A stretch of DNA of 64,000 nucleotides from Pseudomonadota bacterium. GTDB lineage: Bacteria; Pseudomonadota; Alphaproteobacteria; Acetobacterales; Acetobacteraceae. The translations under genes and the position numbers were made by a program. Positions within the stretch are counted from its first letter, which is position 1. The number at the start of each line of letters is the position of its first letter. The stretch spans positions 248,001 to 312,000 of the forward strand of contig JAJZVV010000001.1 in assembly GCA_021845595.1 (NCBI GenBank), written 5' to 3'. Positions 16,351 through 23,473 of this stretch are shown here, piece after piece. The notes beneath the pieces are model-generated. The model was not told where the DNA came from. It did no database searches and was given only the letters and a program-made list of their open reading frames with translations.

Positions 16351-17188
16351 CGAGCCGCCGCCGCAGCCGGCCCGACAGCGTATCGATCACCGCGACGGTC
16401 GCCAGGATCAGCAGGATGATGAACGCGACCTCGTTCCAATAGCGCACCTTGATCCGCTCGGCGATCTGCAGCCCGATGCCGCCGGCGCCGACGACACCGA
16501 GGATGGCGGCGCTGCGCGTGTTGCTCTCGAACGCATAGAGCGTCTGCGCCAGCATGACTGGCAGAACCTGCGGCAGCAGCCCGAACCGGATCACCGCCAG
16601 CCGGCCGGCGCCGGTGGCGCGCACCGCTTCGGACTGGCGCGGATCGGCGTTCTCGATCGCCTCGGCGTAGAGCTTGGCCAGCACCGCGACCTCGGCCGCG
16701 GCGATCGCCAGCACGCCGGCGAGCGGGCCGAGCCCGACCGCGCGCACGAACGCCAGCGCCCAGATCAGCTGGTCCATGCCGCGCAGTCCGTCGAACACCC
16801 GGCGCAGGCCGAAATGGGCGAGCCGGCTCGGGAGGATCGAGCGGGCGCCGAGCAGGCCGAGCGGCAGCGCCAGCAGCGCCGCGGCCAGGGTGCCCAGCAG
16901 CGCCATCGCCAGGCTCTCTCCGAGCCCGCGCAGAATGTCCGCGAGTTGCGCGCCGGGCGCGGGCGGAACCATCAGCCGCAGGATCACCGCGACGCCGGCG
17001 ATCCCGTGCGCCAGCCGCGCCGGCGTGATGCCGAACCACCACACCAGCGCGCCGAGCCAGAGCAGAACCGCCAGCGCCGCGCCGGCCCGCGCCAGCCGCC
17101 GCGCTGGTGAGGACCCGAACGCGCCCGGCCAGCGCGCCCGCGCCCGCGCGATTGAGGCGGCATCCGGCGGGGCGAGCCCCGGCATCAT
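16346..17188 (-). CDS. phnE2: Phosphonate ABC transporter permease PhnE, second copy
   Basis: This 280-residue inner-membrane permease has the binding-protein-dependent transport motif AEAIENADPRQSEAVRATGAGRLAVIRFGLLPQV (in segments from about residue 170), then VVGAGGIG and about six hydrophobic helices. This EAA-type loop with EAVRATGAG and the GAGGIG turn is typical of PhnE. The ATG at 17188 overlaps the phnE1 stop (ATGA); an adjacent second ATG at 17185 is possible. It forms a pair with phnE1, and the transporter is encoded as phnC-phnD-phnE1-phnE2. Confidence 0.9.
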   Translation of the reverse strand: MMPGLAPPDAASIARARARWPGAFGSSPARRLARAGAALAVLLWLGALVWWFGITPARLAHGIAGVAVILRLMVPPAPGAQLADILRGLGESLAMALLGTLAAALLALPLGLLGARSILPSRLAHFGLRRVFDGLRGMDQLIWALAFVRAVGLGPLAGVLAIAAAEVAVLAKLYAEAIENADPRQSEAVRATGAGRLAVIRFGLLPQVLPVMLAQTLYAFESNTRSAAILGVVGAGGIGLQIAERIKVRYWNEVAFIILLILATVAVIDTLSGRLRRRLA

Positions 17189-18042
17189 GCCGCCATCGCG
17201 CGGCTGCGCAGCCGCTCCGAGACCAGGTCGATGGCGCTCACGGTGATCATGATCAGCACCAGGATGGCGCTGATCTCCTGGTAATAGTTGAAGCTGATGA
17301 CGGTATAGAGTTCCTGACCGATGCCGCCGGCGCCGACGAAGCCGATGACGCTCGCCCCGCGCACGTTGATTTCGAACCGCAGCAGCGCGTAGCTGAGGAA
17401 ATTCGGCATCACCTGCGGCAGAATGGCGTAGCGGATCGCTGTTGCCACGCCGCCGCCGGTTGCGCGCACCGCCTCGAACGGGCGCATGTCGGCGTTCTCC
17501 ACCACCTCGGCAAACAATTTTCCCAGCGCCCCGGCGCTGTGCAACGTGATCGCGGCCACCCCGGCGAGCGGGCCGACGCCGAAAGCCCAGACCAGGATGA
17601 GCGCGTAGACGAGGTCGGGCACCGAGCGCAGCAGGTCCAGCAAGCGCCTGGCGGCGAGGAACACGCCACGGCGCGGTGCCAGGTTGGCGCTCGCCGGAAA
17701 GCACAGCGCGAAACCGGCGATGCCGCCCAGCAGCGTCGCCAGCGCCGCCATCTGGCTCGTCTGCAGCAGCAGGAACAGCCAGAGATCGAGCCGATAGTAC
17801 CAATAGGCCAGCGACCCTTCCGTGGCCGGGCCGGCGAACAGCGTGGCGGCATGCAGGGTCGGGACCAGTTTGGCGAAATAGACGCCGATGCGGGGCAGGC
17901 CGGCGATCAGGACCGCGGGCGAAAGCTCGACGAACCAGGCGCAAGCCAGCACCGCCGCGGCCAGCGCCCCACCCCAGGCCAGTGCCGCGATGCGGCGCCG
18001 GCGCCGGCGCGCCCGCCAGCGCGCCTCCAGGCTCGCACTCAT
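17185..18042 (-). CDS. phnE1: Phosphonate ABC transporter permease PhnE, first copy
   Basis: This 285-residue permease has a strongly basic N-terminus (MSASLEARWRARRRRRR), then hydrophobic helices. The cytoplasmic loop reads EVVENADMRPFEAVRATGGG, with IRYAILPQVMP and VGAGGIGQELY downstream, as in the second copy. The two permeases are paralogues of the PhnE family and should heterodimerise. The ATG overlaps the phnD stop and the stop overlaps phnE2, so all three are coupled. Confidence 0.9.
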   Translation of the reverse strand: MSASLEARWRARRRRRRIAALAWGGALAAAVLACAWFVELSPAVLIAGLPRIGVYFAKLVPTLHAATLFAGPATEGSLAYWYYRLDLWLFLLLQTSQMAALATLLGGIAGFALCFPASANLAPRRGVFLAARRLLDLLRSVPDLVYALILVWAFGVGPLAGVAAITLHSAGALGKLFAEVVENADMRPFEAVRATGGGVATAIRYAILPQVMPNFLSYALLRFEINVRGASVIGFVGAGGIGQELYTVISFNYYQEISAILVLIMITVSAIDLVSERLRSRAMAA

Positions 18043-19001
18043 CGCCGCCGCCGTCGGTCCACCGCCTCCTGCTTCAGCATGTCGATGAACACGGCGTAAT
18101 CCTCCTGGCGCACCGGCACCCAGCCCTTGCTCGTGCCCATGTCCACCGCGTGGTAGATGTCCGGATGGGCCACCGGCAGCGCGAGGTGGAAGGCCAGCAT
18201 GTCGGCGCGGAACGAAGCCGGCGTCGAGGCGCGCACGGCGAGCGGGCCGTTCTTGATCGGGCGGGAGCGCCAGATGATGCGAAGGTCCTTCATGTCGATC
18301 ATTTTCTTGTCGACCATGCTGCGCAGAGCCCCGCGCGTGTAGCCGCGCGCAGGGTCGCCGATGCCGGATGTCCAGGTGACGCCGGCATCGTACTGGCGGT
18401 TGAGCACCGCGATCACCGCCTGCTCGTGCCCGCCGGCGAAGCCGGTGCGGCTGAAATAAGTCTCCGGGTCGATGCCGAGACCGCGGAATTCGGCGCGCGG
18501 GATGAGATAGCCGGAAGCGCTGTTGGGATCCGCCCAGGCCAGCGAATGCCCGCGCATCCCGGCGAGATCGGCGATGGTGGCATCGGCCCGCACATACATC
18601 ACCGAGACGTAGGACGTGGAGCCGTCCGCCTCTTCGGCCGTCACCAGTGGCTCGATGTCGCCGCTGCTTTCGAGCCAGGCGGCGGCATAGGCGGCCGGGC
18701 TCATATAGGCGAGTTCGACCTGGCGGGCGGCGAAGGCCTGGATCACCCCGGCATAGTCGGCGGCCATCAGCGGCTTCACCGGCACGTCGAACGTCGCCTG
18801 CAGCAGCTTGATGTAGCCGTCCCAGCGCGCGAGCCGGTCGGCATCGTTCTCGCCGCCGAGCAGGCCGACGCGGATCAGCGGCACGTCGCTCGCCCACGCC
18901 CGCCGCCCCGGGGCCGGCATCGCAACCGCGTCCGGCGCGGCGCGGGCAGGGATCGCGGCGAACAGCGGCAGGGCAGCGATCAGCGCGCGGCGAGCCAGCA
19001 T
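18039..19001 (-). CDS. phnD: Phosphonate ABC transporter substrate-binding protein
   Basis: This 320-residue periplasmic binding protein has a Sec signal (MLARRALIAALPLFAAIPARA). The mature part contains RVGLLGGENDADR, an ELAYMSPAAYAAA segment and a DPNSASGYLIP segment, the usual PhnD ligand-cleft landmarks. It delivers organophosphonates or related oxyanions to PhnE1E2. There is a 21-bp gap from phnC. No C-P lyase or phosphonatase genes lie in the window, so the substrate could also be 2-aminoethylphosphonate, phosphite or another compound. Confidence 0.88.
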   Translation of the reverse strand: MLARRALIAALPLFAAIPARAAPDAVAMPAPGRRAWASDVPLIRVGLLGGENDADRLARWDGYIKLLQATFDVPVKPLMAADYAGVIQAFAARQVELAYMSPAAYAAAWLESSGDIEPLVTAEEADGSTSYVSVMYVRADATIADLAGMRGHSLAWADPNSASGYLIPRAEFRGLGIDPETYFSRTGFAGGHEQAVIAVLNRQYDAGVTWTSGIGDPARGYTRGALRSMVDKKMIDMKDLRIIWRSRPIKNGPLAVRASTPASFRADMLAFHLALPVAHPDIYHAVDMGTSKGWVPVRQEDYAVFIDMLKQEAVDRRRRR

Positions 19002-19022
19002 GGCGGTGGTCCCTTCTCTCGA

Positions 19023-19799
19023 TCAGGCATGCGCGGGCGCCAAGCCTGCCTCGGCCAGCGCGATCTCGTCCATGCCATAGATCTCGACGATGCGCGCCGC
19101 CGACAGCGCCGCGGGCGCGCCGTCGAACACCACCCGGCCGGCGGCGAGGGCCACGAGCCGATCGCAATAGGCGCGCGCGAGGGCGAGGTCATGCAGATTG
19201 ACGAGCACCGTCAGCCCAGCCTCCCGCGCGATCGCCGCCAGCGCGTCCATCACCATCCGGCTGTTCCGCGGATCGAGACTGGCCACCGGCTCGTCGGCGA
19301 GCACGAAGCGCGGCGACTGCATCAACGCGCGGCAGATGGCGACGCGCTGCTGCTCGCCGCCGGACAGAAGCCCCGCGCGCTCCAGCGCCCGATCGGCGAG
19401 CCCGTAGCGATCGAGCAGGCCCAGCGCCATGGCGCGCTCCGCGGCAGAGAACAGCCCGGCGAGCCCGCGCAGCGCGCCGAGATGCCCGAGCCGGCCGACC
19501 AGCACGTTGGTGACCACGTCCAGACGCGGGATGAGATTGAAGTTCTGGAAAATCATCGCCGCCTCGCCGCGCCAGCGCCGCAGCGCCCGGCCGCGCAGGG
19601 CGGTGACATCGAGCCCGTCGCAATCGATCCGCCCGGCGCTCGGCGCCTGGAGCCGGTTGATCATGCGCAGGAGCGTGGACTTTCCCGCCCCCGACGGCCC
19701 GATGATGCCCAGCACCTGCCCCGTGGGCACGGAGAACGTCACGCCGTCGACGGCGGTTACCGCTCCGAAGCGGCAGGTCAGCCCGGTCAGTGTCAGCAT
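19023..19799 (-). CDS. phnC: Phosphonate ABC transporter ATP-binding protein
   Basis: This 258-residue ATPase has Walker A GPSGAGKST (34-42), the Q-loop IFQNFNLIPRLDV typical of PhnC, the signature LSGGEQQRVAICRAL, Walker B FVLADEPVASLDP and the switch segment VNLHDLALA. ATG 19799 is chosen; the open frame continues upstream without similarity. It is the first gene of the phnCDE1E2 operon. A triple 14-bp tandem repeat lies immediately upstream (19817-19858). Confidence 0.92.
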   Translation of the reverse strand: MLTLTGLTCRFGAVTAVDGVTFSVPTGQVLGIIGPSGAGKSTLLRMINRLQAPSAGRIDCDGLDVTALRGRALRRWRGEAAMIFQNFNLIPRLDVVTNVLVGRLGHLGALRGLAGLFSAAERAMALGLLDRYGLADRALERAGLLSGGEQQRVAICRALMQSPRFVLADEPVASLDPRNSRMVMDALAAIAREAGLTVLVNLHDLALARAYCDRLVALAAGRVVFDGAPAALSAARIVEIYGMDEIALAEAGLAPAHA

Positions 19800-19816
19800 C
19801 CCTGCCCCCGATTCTG

Positions 19817-19858
19817 CCCCCCGTTTCCTTCCCCCCGTTTCCTTCCCCCCGTTTCCTT
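19817..19858. repeat. Three perfect 14-bp tandem repeats upstream of phnC
   Basis: The unit CCCCCCGTTTCCTT occurs three times end to end (19817-19830, 19831-19844, 19845-19858) and a partial CCC follows. Read with phnC the unit is AAGGAAACGGGGGG, which resembles a ribosome-binding sequence. The nearest copy ends 18 bp from the phnC ATG. The copy number is likely to vary by slippage. Confidence 0.9.
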
Positions 19859-19896
19859 CCCACGGGGCGCTCCGGATCATGCTACACGTTCCGGGC

Positions 19897-19910
19897 TTGA
19901 CCTGGATCAT
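19897..19910. promoter_or_regulatory. Near-consensus FNR/FixK-type site
   Basis: TTGACCTGGATCAT agrees with the TTGAY-N4-RTCAA family consensus except at the last base, and with its four-base centre CTGG. It lies between the divergent phnC and DUF2934 genes, 79 bp before the DUF2934 GTG. Assignment is inferred from the motif only. Confidence 0.35.
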
Positions 19911-19988
19911 GGCGCCGTCCGCCGATCCCGCGCTGCCCTTGCGCCAAGGGCGGAACAAGCGGCGGACCACGCCGGCACGGAGGGTAGT

Positions 19989-20315
19989 GTGGCAAACACG
20001 GGCGCTGGAAAGCATCAGGAGCAGATCCGCGAGCGGGCCCGCAAGCTCTGGCAGGCCGACGGCAGCCCGCCGGGCCGCGAGGACGAATATCTCGAACGCG
20101 CGCGGGAATTGCAGGCCATCACCGACAACCCGACCGCCGGCCAGTTGCCCAACCCGATGATCCGCCATCCGGATCCGACCGTGCCGGTGGGCGTCGAGGA
20201 AGCCGAGCTGCAGGAGAATCTCGGCGAATTCCCCGGCCGCACCAGCGACCAGGGCGACCGGCCGCCGACCCCGATGACACGGCGCAAGGCGCGCGAGGCG
20301 CTGCGCAAATCCTGA
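19989..20315 (+). CDS. DUF2934 domain protein
   Basis: This 108-residue protein starts at GTG 19989 with a good ACGGAGGG ribosome site 5-7 bp upstream. Residues about 12-40 form the DUF2934 motif, IRERARKLWQADGSPPGREDEYLERARELQ, in which an RA..LW..DG.P.GR..EYL.RARE pattern is recognisable. The rest is acidic, proline-rich and probably disordered. DUF2934 proteins are small alphaproteobacterial proteins of unknown function, sometimes stress-linked. The next gene, tsaB, is 75 bp downstream. Confidence 0.82.
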   Translation: MANTGAGKHQEQIRERARKLWQADGSPPGREDEYLERARELQAITDNPTAGQLPNPMIRHPDPTVPVGVEEAELQENLGEFPGRTSDQGDRPPTPMTRRKAREALRKS

Positions 20316-20390
20316 ACCCGGGACGGCCCGACTTGCGTCGCGTGCCGGCGCGCGGCAGACCGATGGGCCTGCCATAGGAACGGACGGTTG

Positions 20391-21035
20391 ATGCGGATCC
20401 TGACACTGGACGCAGCGTTGGCACGGTGCGGGGCCGCGGTGGTGGACGAGCGCGGCGTGCTGGCCGAGCGCTTCCGCGACGCGCCGCGCGGCGCCGCCGC
20501 CGGTCTGGCCGCGCTCGCCGGCGCCGCGCTCGAAGCGGCCGGCGGCACGATCGATCTGGTCGCGGTCACGGTCGGCCCGGGCAGCTTCACCGGCCTGCGC
20601 GCCGCCCTCGCGCTCGCCCACGGCTATGCCGCCGCCGCGCCGTGCCCGCTGGTCGCCGTCAGCGTCGGCGAGGCGCTGCGTGCCGCGCTCCCCGATGACC
20701 CCAGCCGCGCCGTCTGGGTCGCCATCGATTCGCGGCGCGGCACGGTGTTTCTCGACCGGGACGGGGACATTGCGAGCTTCGCCCTGGAGGCACTGCCCGC
20801 CTCGGCCGGGCCGCTCGCCATCGCCGGCGACGCCGCGATCGCGGTCGCCGCGCGGCTGGCGGCGCGCGGAACCAACACCCTGCTCACCGACGCCCGCCTG
20901 CCCGCTCCAGCGGCGATCGCCGCCGCTGCCCGCCAGCGCATCGCCGGCGCCCTGCCGCCGCTCGCGCCCCAGCCGCTCTATATCGACCCGCCGCAAACCC
21001 ACGCTCCGGCCAGCGCGCCGCGCCCACCGCCGTGA
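20391..21035 (+). CDS. tsaB: tRNA threonylcarbamoyladenosine biosynthesis protein TsaB
   Basis: TsaB is the non-catalytic ASKHA-fold partner of TsaD in t6A37 tRNA modification. The 214-residue product opens MRILTLDAALARCGAAVV, has VTVGPGSFTGLRAALALAHG (about 62-80; the GPGSFTGLR block is diagnostic) and AIDSRRGTVFL. An in-frame TTG immediately before the ATG at 20391 is less likely. The stop overlaps the rimI start; tsaB-rimI is a conserved alphaproteobacterial pair. Confidence 0.94.
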   Translation: MRILTLDAALARCGAAVVDERGVLAERFRDAPRGAAAGLAALAGAALEAAGGTIDLVAVTVGPGSFTGLRAALALAHGYAAAAPCPLVAVSVGEALRAALPDDPSRAVWVAIDSRRGTVFLDRDGDIASFALEALPASAGPLAIAGDAAIAVAARLAARGTNTLLTDARLPAPAAIAAAARQRIAGALPPLAPQPLYIDPPQTHAPASAPRPPP

Positions 21036-21496
21036 CCCTCGCGGGGAACCTCGCCGGCATGATCGCCGCCGGATCCGCCCACGCCGAGGCGCTCGCCGCG
21101 ATCCACCGGGCCGCCTTCCCCCCCGACGCGGCCTGGGGTCCGCAAGTGATGGCGCTTCAGCTCGAACTGCCCGGCGCCTTCGGCTGGATCGACCCACGCG
21201 GGGGCATGGTTCTGGCGCGTGTCGCCGCGGACGAGGCCGAGATCCTCACCCTCGCGGTCGCGCCCGATGCGCGCCGGTGCGGGCTCGGCCGCGCGCTGCT
21301 CGCCGCCGCGATGGTCACCGCCCGGGGCCGCGGCGCGCGGAAGATGTTTCTCGAAGTCGCCAGCCTGAATGCGCCGGCACGGATCCTCTACGAGCGCGCC
21401 GGGTTCGCCGAGGTCGGCCGCCGACGGCGCTATTACCCCGGCGGCGACGATGCCCTGGTGCTGCGCGCGGACCTCGTCGCCACCGACACTCCATGA
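21032..21496 (+). CDS. rimI: Ribosomal-protein-alanine N-acetyltransferase RimI (GNAT)
   Basis: This 154-residue GNAT enzyme starts at GTG 21032, overlapping the tsaB TGA. It has EILTLAVAPDARRCGLGRALLAA (acetyl-CoA-binding R/Q-x-x-G-x-G/A, here RRCGLG) and the FLEVASLNAPARILYERAGFAEVGRRRRYY C-terminal block in segments; the GF.EVGRRRRYY ending is typical of RimI. The expected substrate is the N-terminus of ribosomal protein S18, inferred from family and from linkage to tsaB. Confidence 0.9.
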   Translation: MTLAGNLAGMIAAGSAHAEALAAIHRAAFPPDAAWGPQVMALQLELPGAFGWIDPRGGMVLARVAADEAEILTLAVAPDARRCGLGRALLAAAMVTARGRGARKMFLEVASLNAPARILYERAGFAEVGRRRRYYPGGDDALVLRADLVATDTP

Positions 21497-21518
21497 CGGT
21501 GCGCCGAACTCGCGCCCG

Positions 21519-22862
21519 TCATTTCGGATTGCAGAACAGCCGCAGGTCCACGGCGTAGCCCATGGCCTGGTAACCGGCCCGGTTGGGATGCAGCTTGTCC
21601 CCCGGCCCCCCGATGGTCGAGCCCGGCAGAAAGGCCGACCTCAACTCACCCGTCGTGGCATCGAGCGTCGCCTTGTCGAAATCGATCACCCCGTCGAACA
21701 GTCCGCCATTGTGGAGGATGAAGGCGTTCTGCGCCTTGCGCGCGGCGTCGACCGTGGTCGTGCCGTGCCCGGTGATGGGGCTGTGCAGGGCGGAGGGCAG
21801 CGTCGCCGCGATCACCCGCACGCGCTTCGCGTGCAACTGCCGAACGAGGTCCTCCATGCCGAGACGCATCGCCTCCGGCGTGGCGTCCGCATTGACGGCG
21901 TAGTCGTTGATGCCTTCGAGCCAGATGACGCTGGCAACGCCCGAGAGATCGAGCACGTCGCGCTGCAGCCGGGTGAGCGCCGAAGGGCCGCCCGGATAGG
22001 GCTTCTCGGCCGAATAGCTGTCGGGATCCAGCAGTTCATTGCCGCCGATGCCCGCGTTCACGACGGCGAAGCGGTTGCCGCAGGCGGCGTGCAGCCGGTT
22101 GCCGAGCACATCGGGCCAGCGATCGTCCCCGTTCAGCGTCGAATTGGTGCCATCGGTCAGCGAGTCGCCGAGCGCGACGATGGCTTCGGTGCCCTCGGGC
22201 GCGGCCATGTCGACGGCATCGAGAAAATACCAGGAGGTCGTGGAGAACGGGAACGCCGCCGCGCTATCCTCCCCGCCATGGGCGCCGGCGCGCGGCGGGG
22301 AGAGGTAGCTCGTCGTCATCGCCTTGGCGTGCCAGGTCATCGGCCCGCTTTGCCCGACGACGTGGAAACTCACCGCCATGCGGCGGCCGGCGAGCAGCGG
22401 GTCGGTGCTGTAGGGCAGCGCCACGGCCTCGCTCCACGCCGCCTGTCCGGGCGCGATGCTGATCCGCTCGGCGCCCTGCGCGAACGTCACCCTGCGGGTC
22501 GTTCCGGGGACGAGGACCGCGCCGCTCGCCTGAACGGCGACGAACACGCCATCGATGCTCAGCGGTTGCGTGCCGAAGACATTCGAGAACCGCAGCCGCG
22601 TCGCGCGCCCCCACAGCGAGGGGCGGATTTCCAGTCGGAAGCTCTGGTCGCGGGCGCCCTTCTCTGCATCGGGAAAGGCGTAGCCGAGATCCGGCTGCGC
22701 CACCGGGTAGCCGACCGGATACGGCCCCTGCGCCGACCCCGCCCAGCTCGTGACCCAGATCAGCCCCTCACCGGGGCCCGGCTCGGCCGAACCGCGGCCC
22801 ATCGAGGCGGCGAACACCGCAAGCGCAAGCCCGAGCAGCGCAGGAACGCGGGACTTCGGCAC
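21519..22862 (-). CDS. Secreted SGNH/GDSL-family hydrolase
   Basis: This 447-residue protein has a signal peptide (cleavage near GSAEP, residue about 27). An N-terminal beta-sandwich-like region (about 35-215) is followed by an SGNH hydrolase domain with the nucleophile motif GDSLTDG (S234), an AGIGGN block, IWLEGINDY and a C-terminal DKLHPN that supplies Asp and His. Such enzymes are exported esterases or carbohydrate esterases; the substrate is unknown. It is convergent with rimI (22-bp gap) and monocistronic. Confidence 0.9.
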   Translation of the reverse strand: MPKSRVPALLGLALAVFAASMGRGSAEPGPGEGLIWVTSWAGSAQGPYPVGYPVAQPDLGYAFPDAEKGARDQSFRLEIRPSLWGRATRLRFSNVFGTQPLSIDGVFVAVQASGAVLVPGTTRRVTFAQGAERISIAPGQAAWSEAVALPYSTDPLLAGRRMAVSFHVVGQSGPMTWHAKAMTTSYLSPPRAGAHGGEDSAAAFPFSTTSWYFLDAVDMAAPEGTEAIVALGDSLTDGTNSTLNGDDRWPDVLGNRLHAACGNRFAVVNAGIGGNELLDPDSYSAEKPYPGGPSALTRLQRDVLDLSGVASVIWLEGINDYAVNADATPEAMRLGMEDLVRQLHAKRVRVIAATLPSALHSPITGHGTTTVDAARKAQNAFILHNGGLFDGVIDFDKATLDATTGELRSAFLPGSTIGGPGDKLHPNRAGYQAMGYAVDLRLFCNPK

Positions 22863-23007
22863 GACATCCCCCTCGCGCCGGCATCGGGCCGGCGGCCATG
22901 GCGCGACCGGTCGCGGCAGCGCTACGCGGGAGCATGTACGCGAAGGGCTGGCCGGCGCAATCTTGCGCGATGCAGCAGCCCCGCGCCGCGGGGCCGCGCA
23001 GCCCGCC

Positions 23008-23460
23008 TCAGTGCGCCATGGCCCACTCGGCCTCGCGGCGGATCAGCCCGTCGAGCAGGCCGAGGACACTCTCGGCGGCGGTCGCATGGGACGAGGCCGC
23101 GACCTGATCCAGCACCGCCCGCACGCGCGGCGCGACGCCCGCTGCCGCGGCGCCGGCAAACGCCATCGACCAGTCGGGGAAGGCCCGCGCCGCGACGGCA
23201 CCGACCTCGACGACGACGAGGTCGGCATGGCGCGGGTCGTCCTGGATGCGCTCGAACGCGTGCTCCACCGCACCCATCGGCCCCTCCAGCACCTGCGCGA
23301 AGCTGCCGTGGCCGAGCAGTAGCGCTCCGGTCAGGCCCTCGCTGGCGTTGTTGCGGCGCGACACGGCCAGGATGCGCCGCAACTCGACCGCAACCTGGTC
23401 CTCGTCGCCGCGCAGCAGGCTGCGGCTGACATAGATGATGCGATGGAGGGAGGTGAGCAT
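23008..23460 (-). CDS. Stand-alone BLUF-domain blue-light sensor
   Basis: This 150-residue protein consists of one BLUF (FAD-binding blue-light) domain and a short tail. It keeps the photocycle residues: Tyr10 in RIIYVS, Asn38 in SRRNN, Gln56 in FAQVLEG, plus Trp97 and Met99 in FPDWSM. Known BLUF proteins change hydrogen bonding around the flavin after blue light and pass the signal to an output partner. There is no output domain here. The gene lies 13 bp after the EAL phosphodiesterase gene on the same strand, so the two probably form an operon and a functional pair. ATG 23460 begins right at the domain. Confidence 0.93.
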   Translation of the reverse strand: MLTSLHRIIYVSRSLLRGDEDQVAVELRRILAVSRRNNASEGLTGALLLGHGSFAQVLEGPMGAVEHAFERIQDDPRHADLVVVEVGAVAARAFPDWSMAFAGAAAAGVAPRVRAVLDQVAASSHATAAESVLGLLDGLIRREAEWAMAH

Positions 23461-23473
23461 GGCGCGACCCTCT

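Noticed and set aside
17676-20315. An 879-codon plus-strand frame through the phn genes
   Set aside because: Only its last 109 codons (19989-20315) form a real gene, DUF2934; the rest is antisense to phnC, phnD and phnE1.
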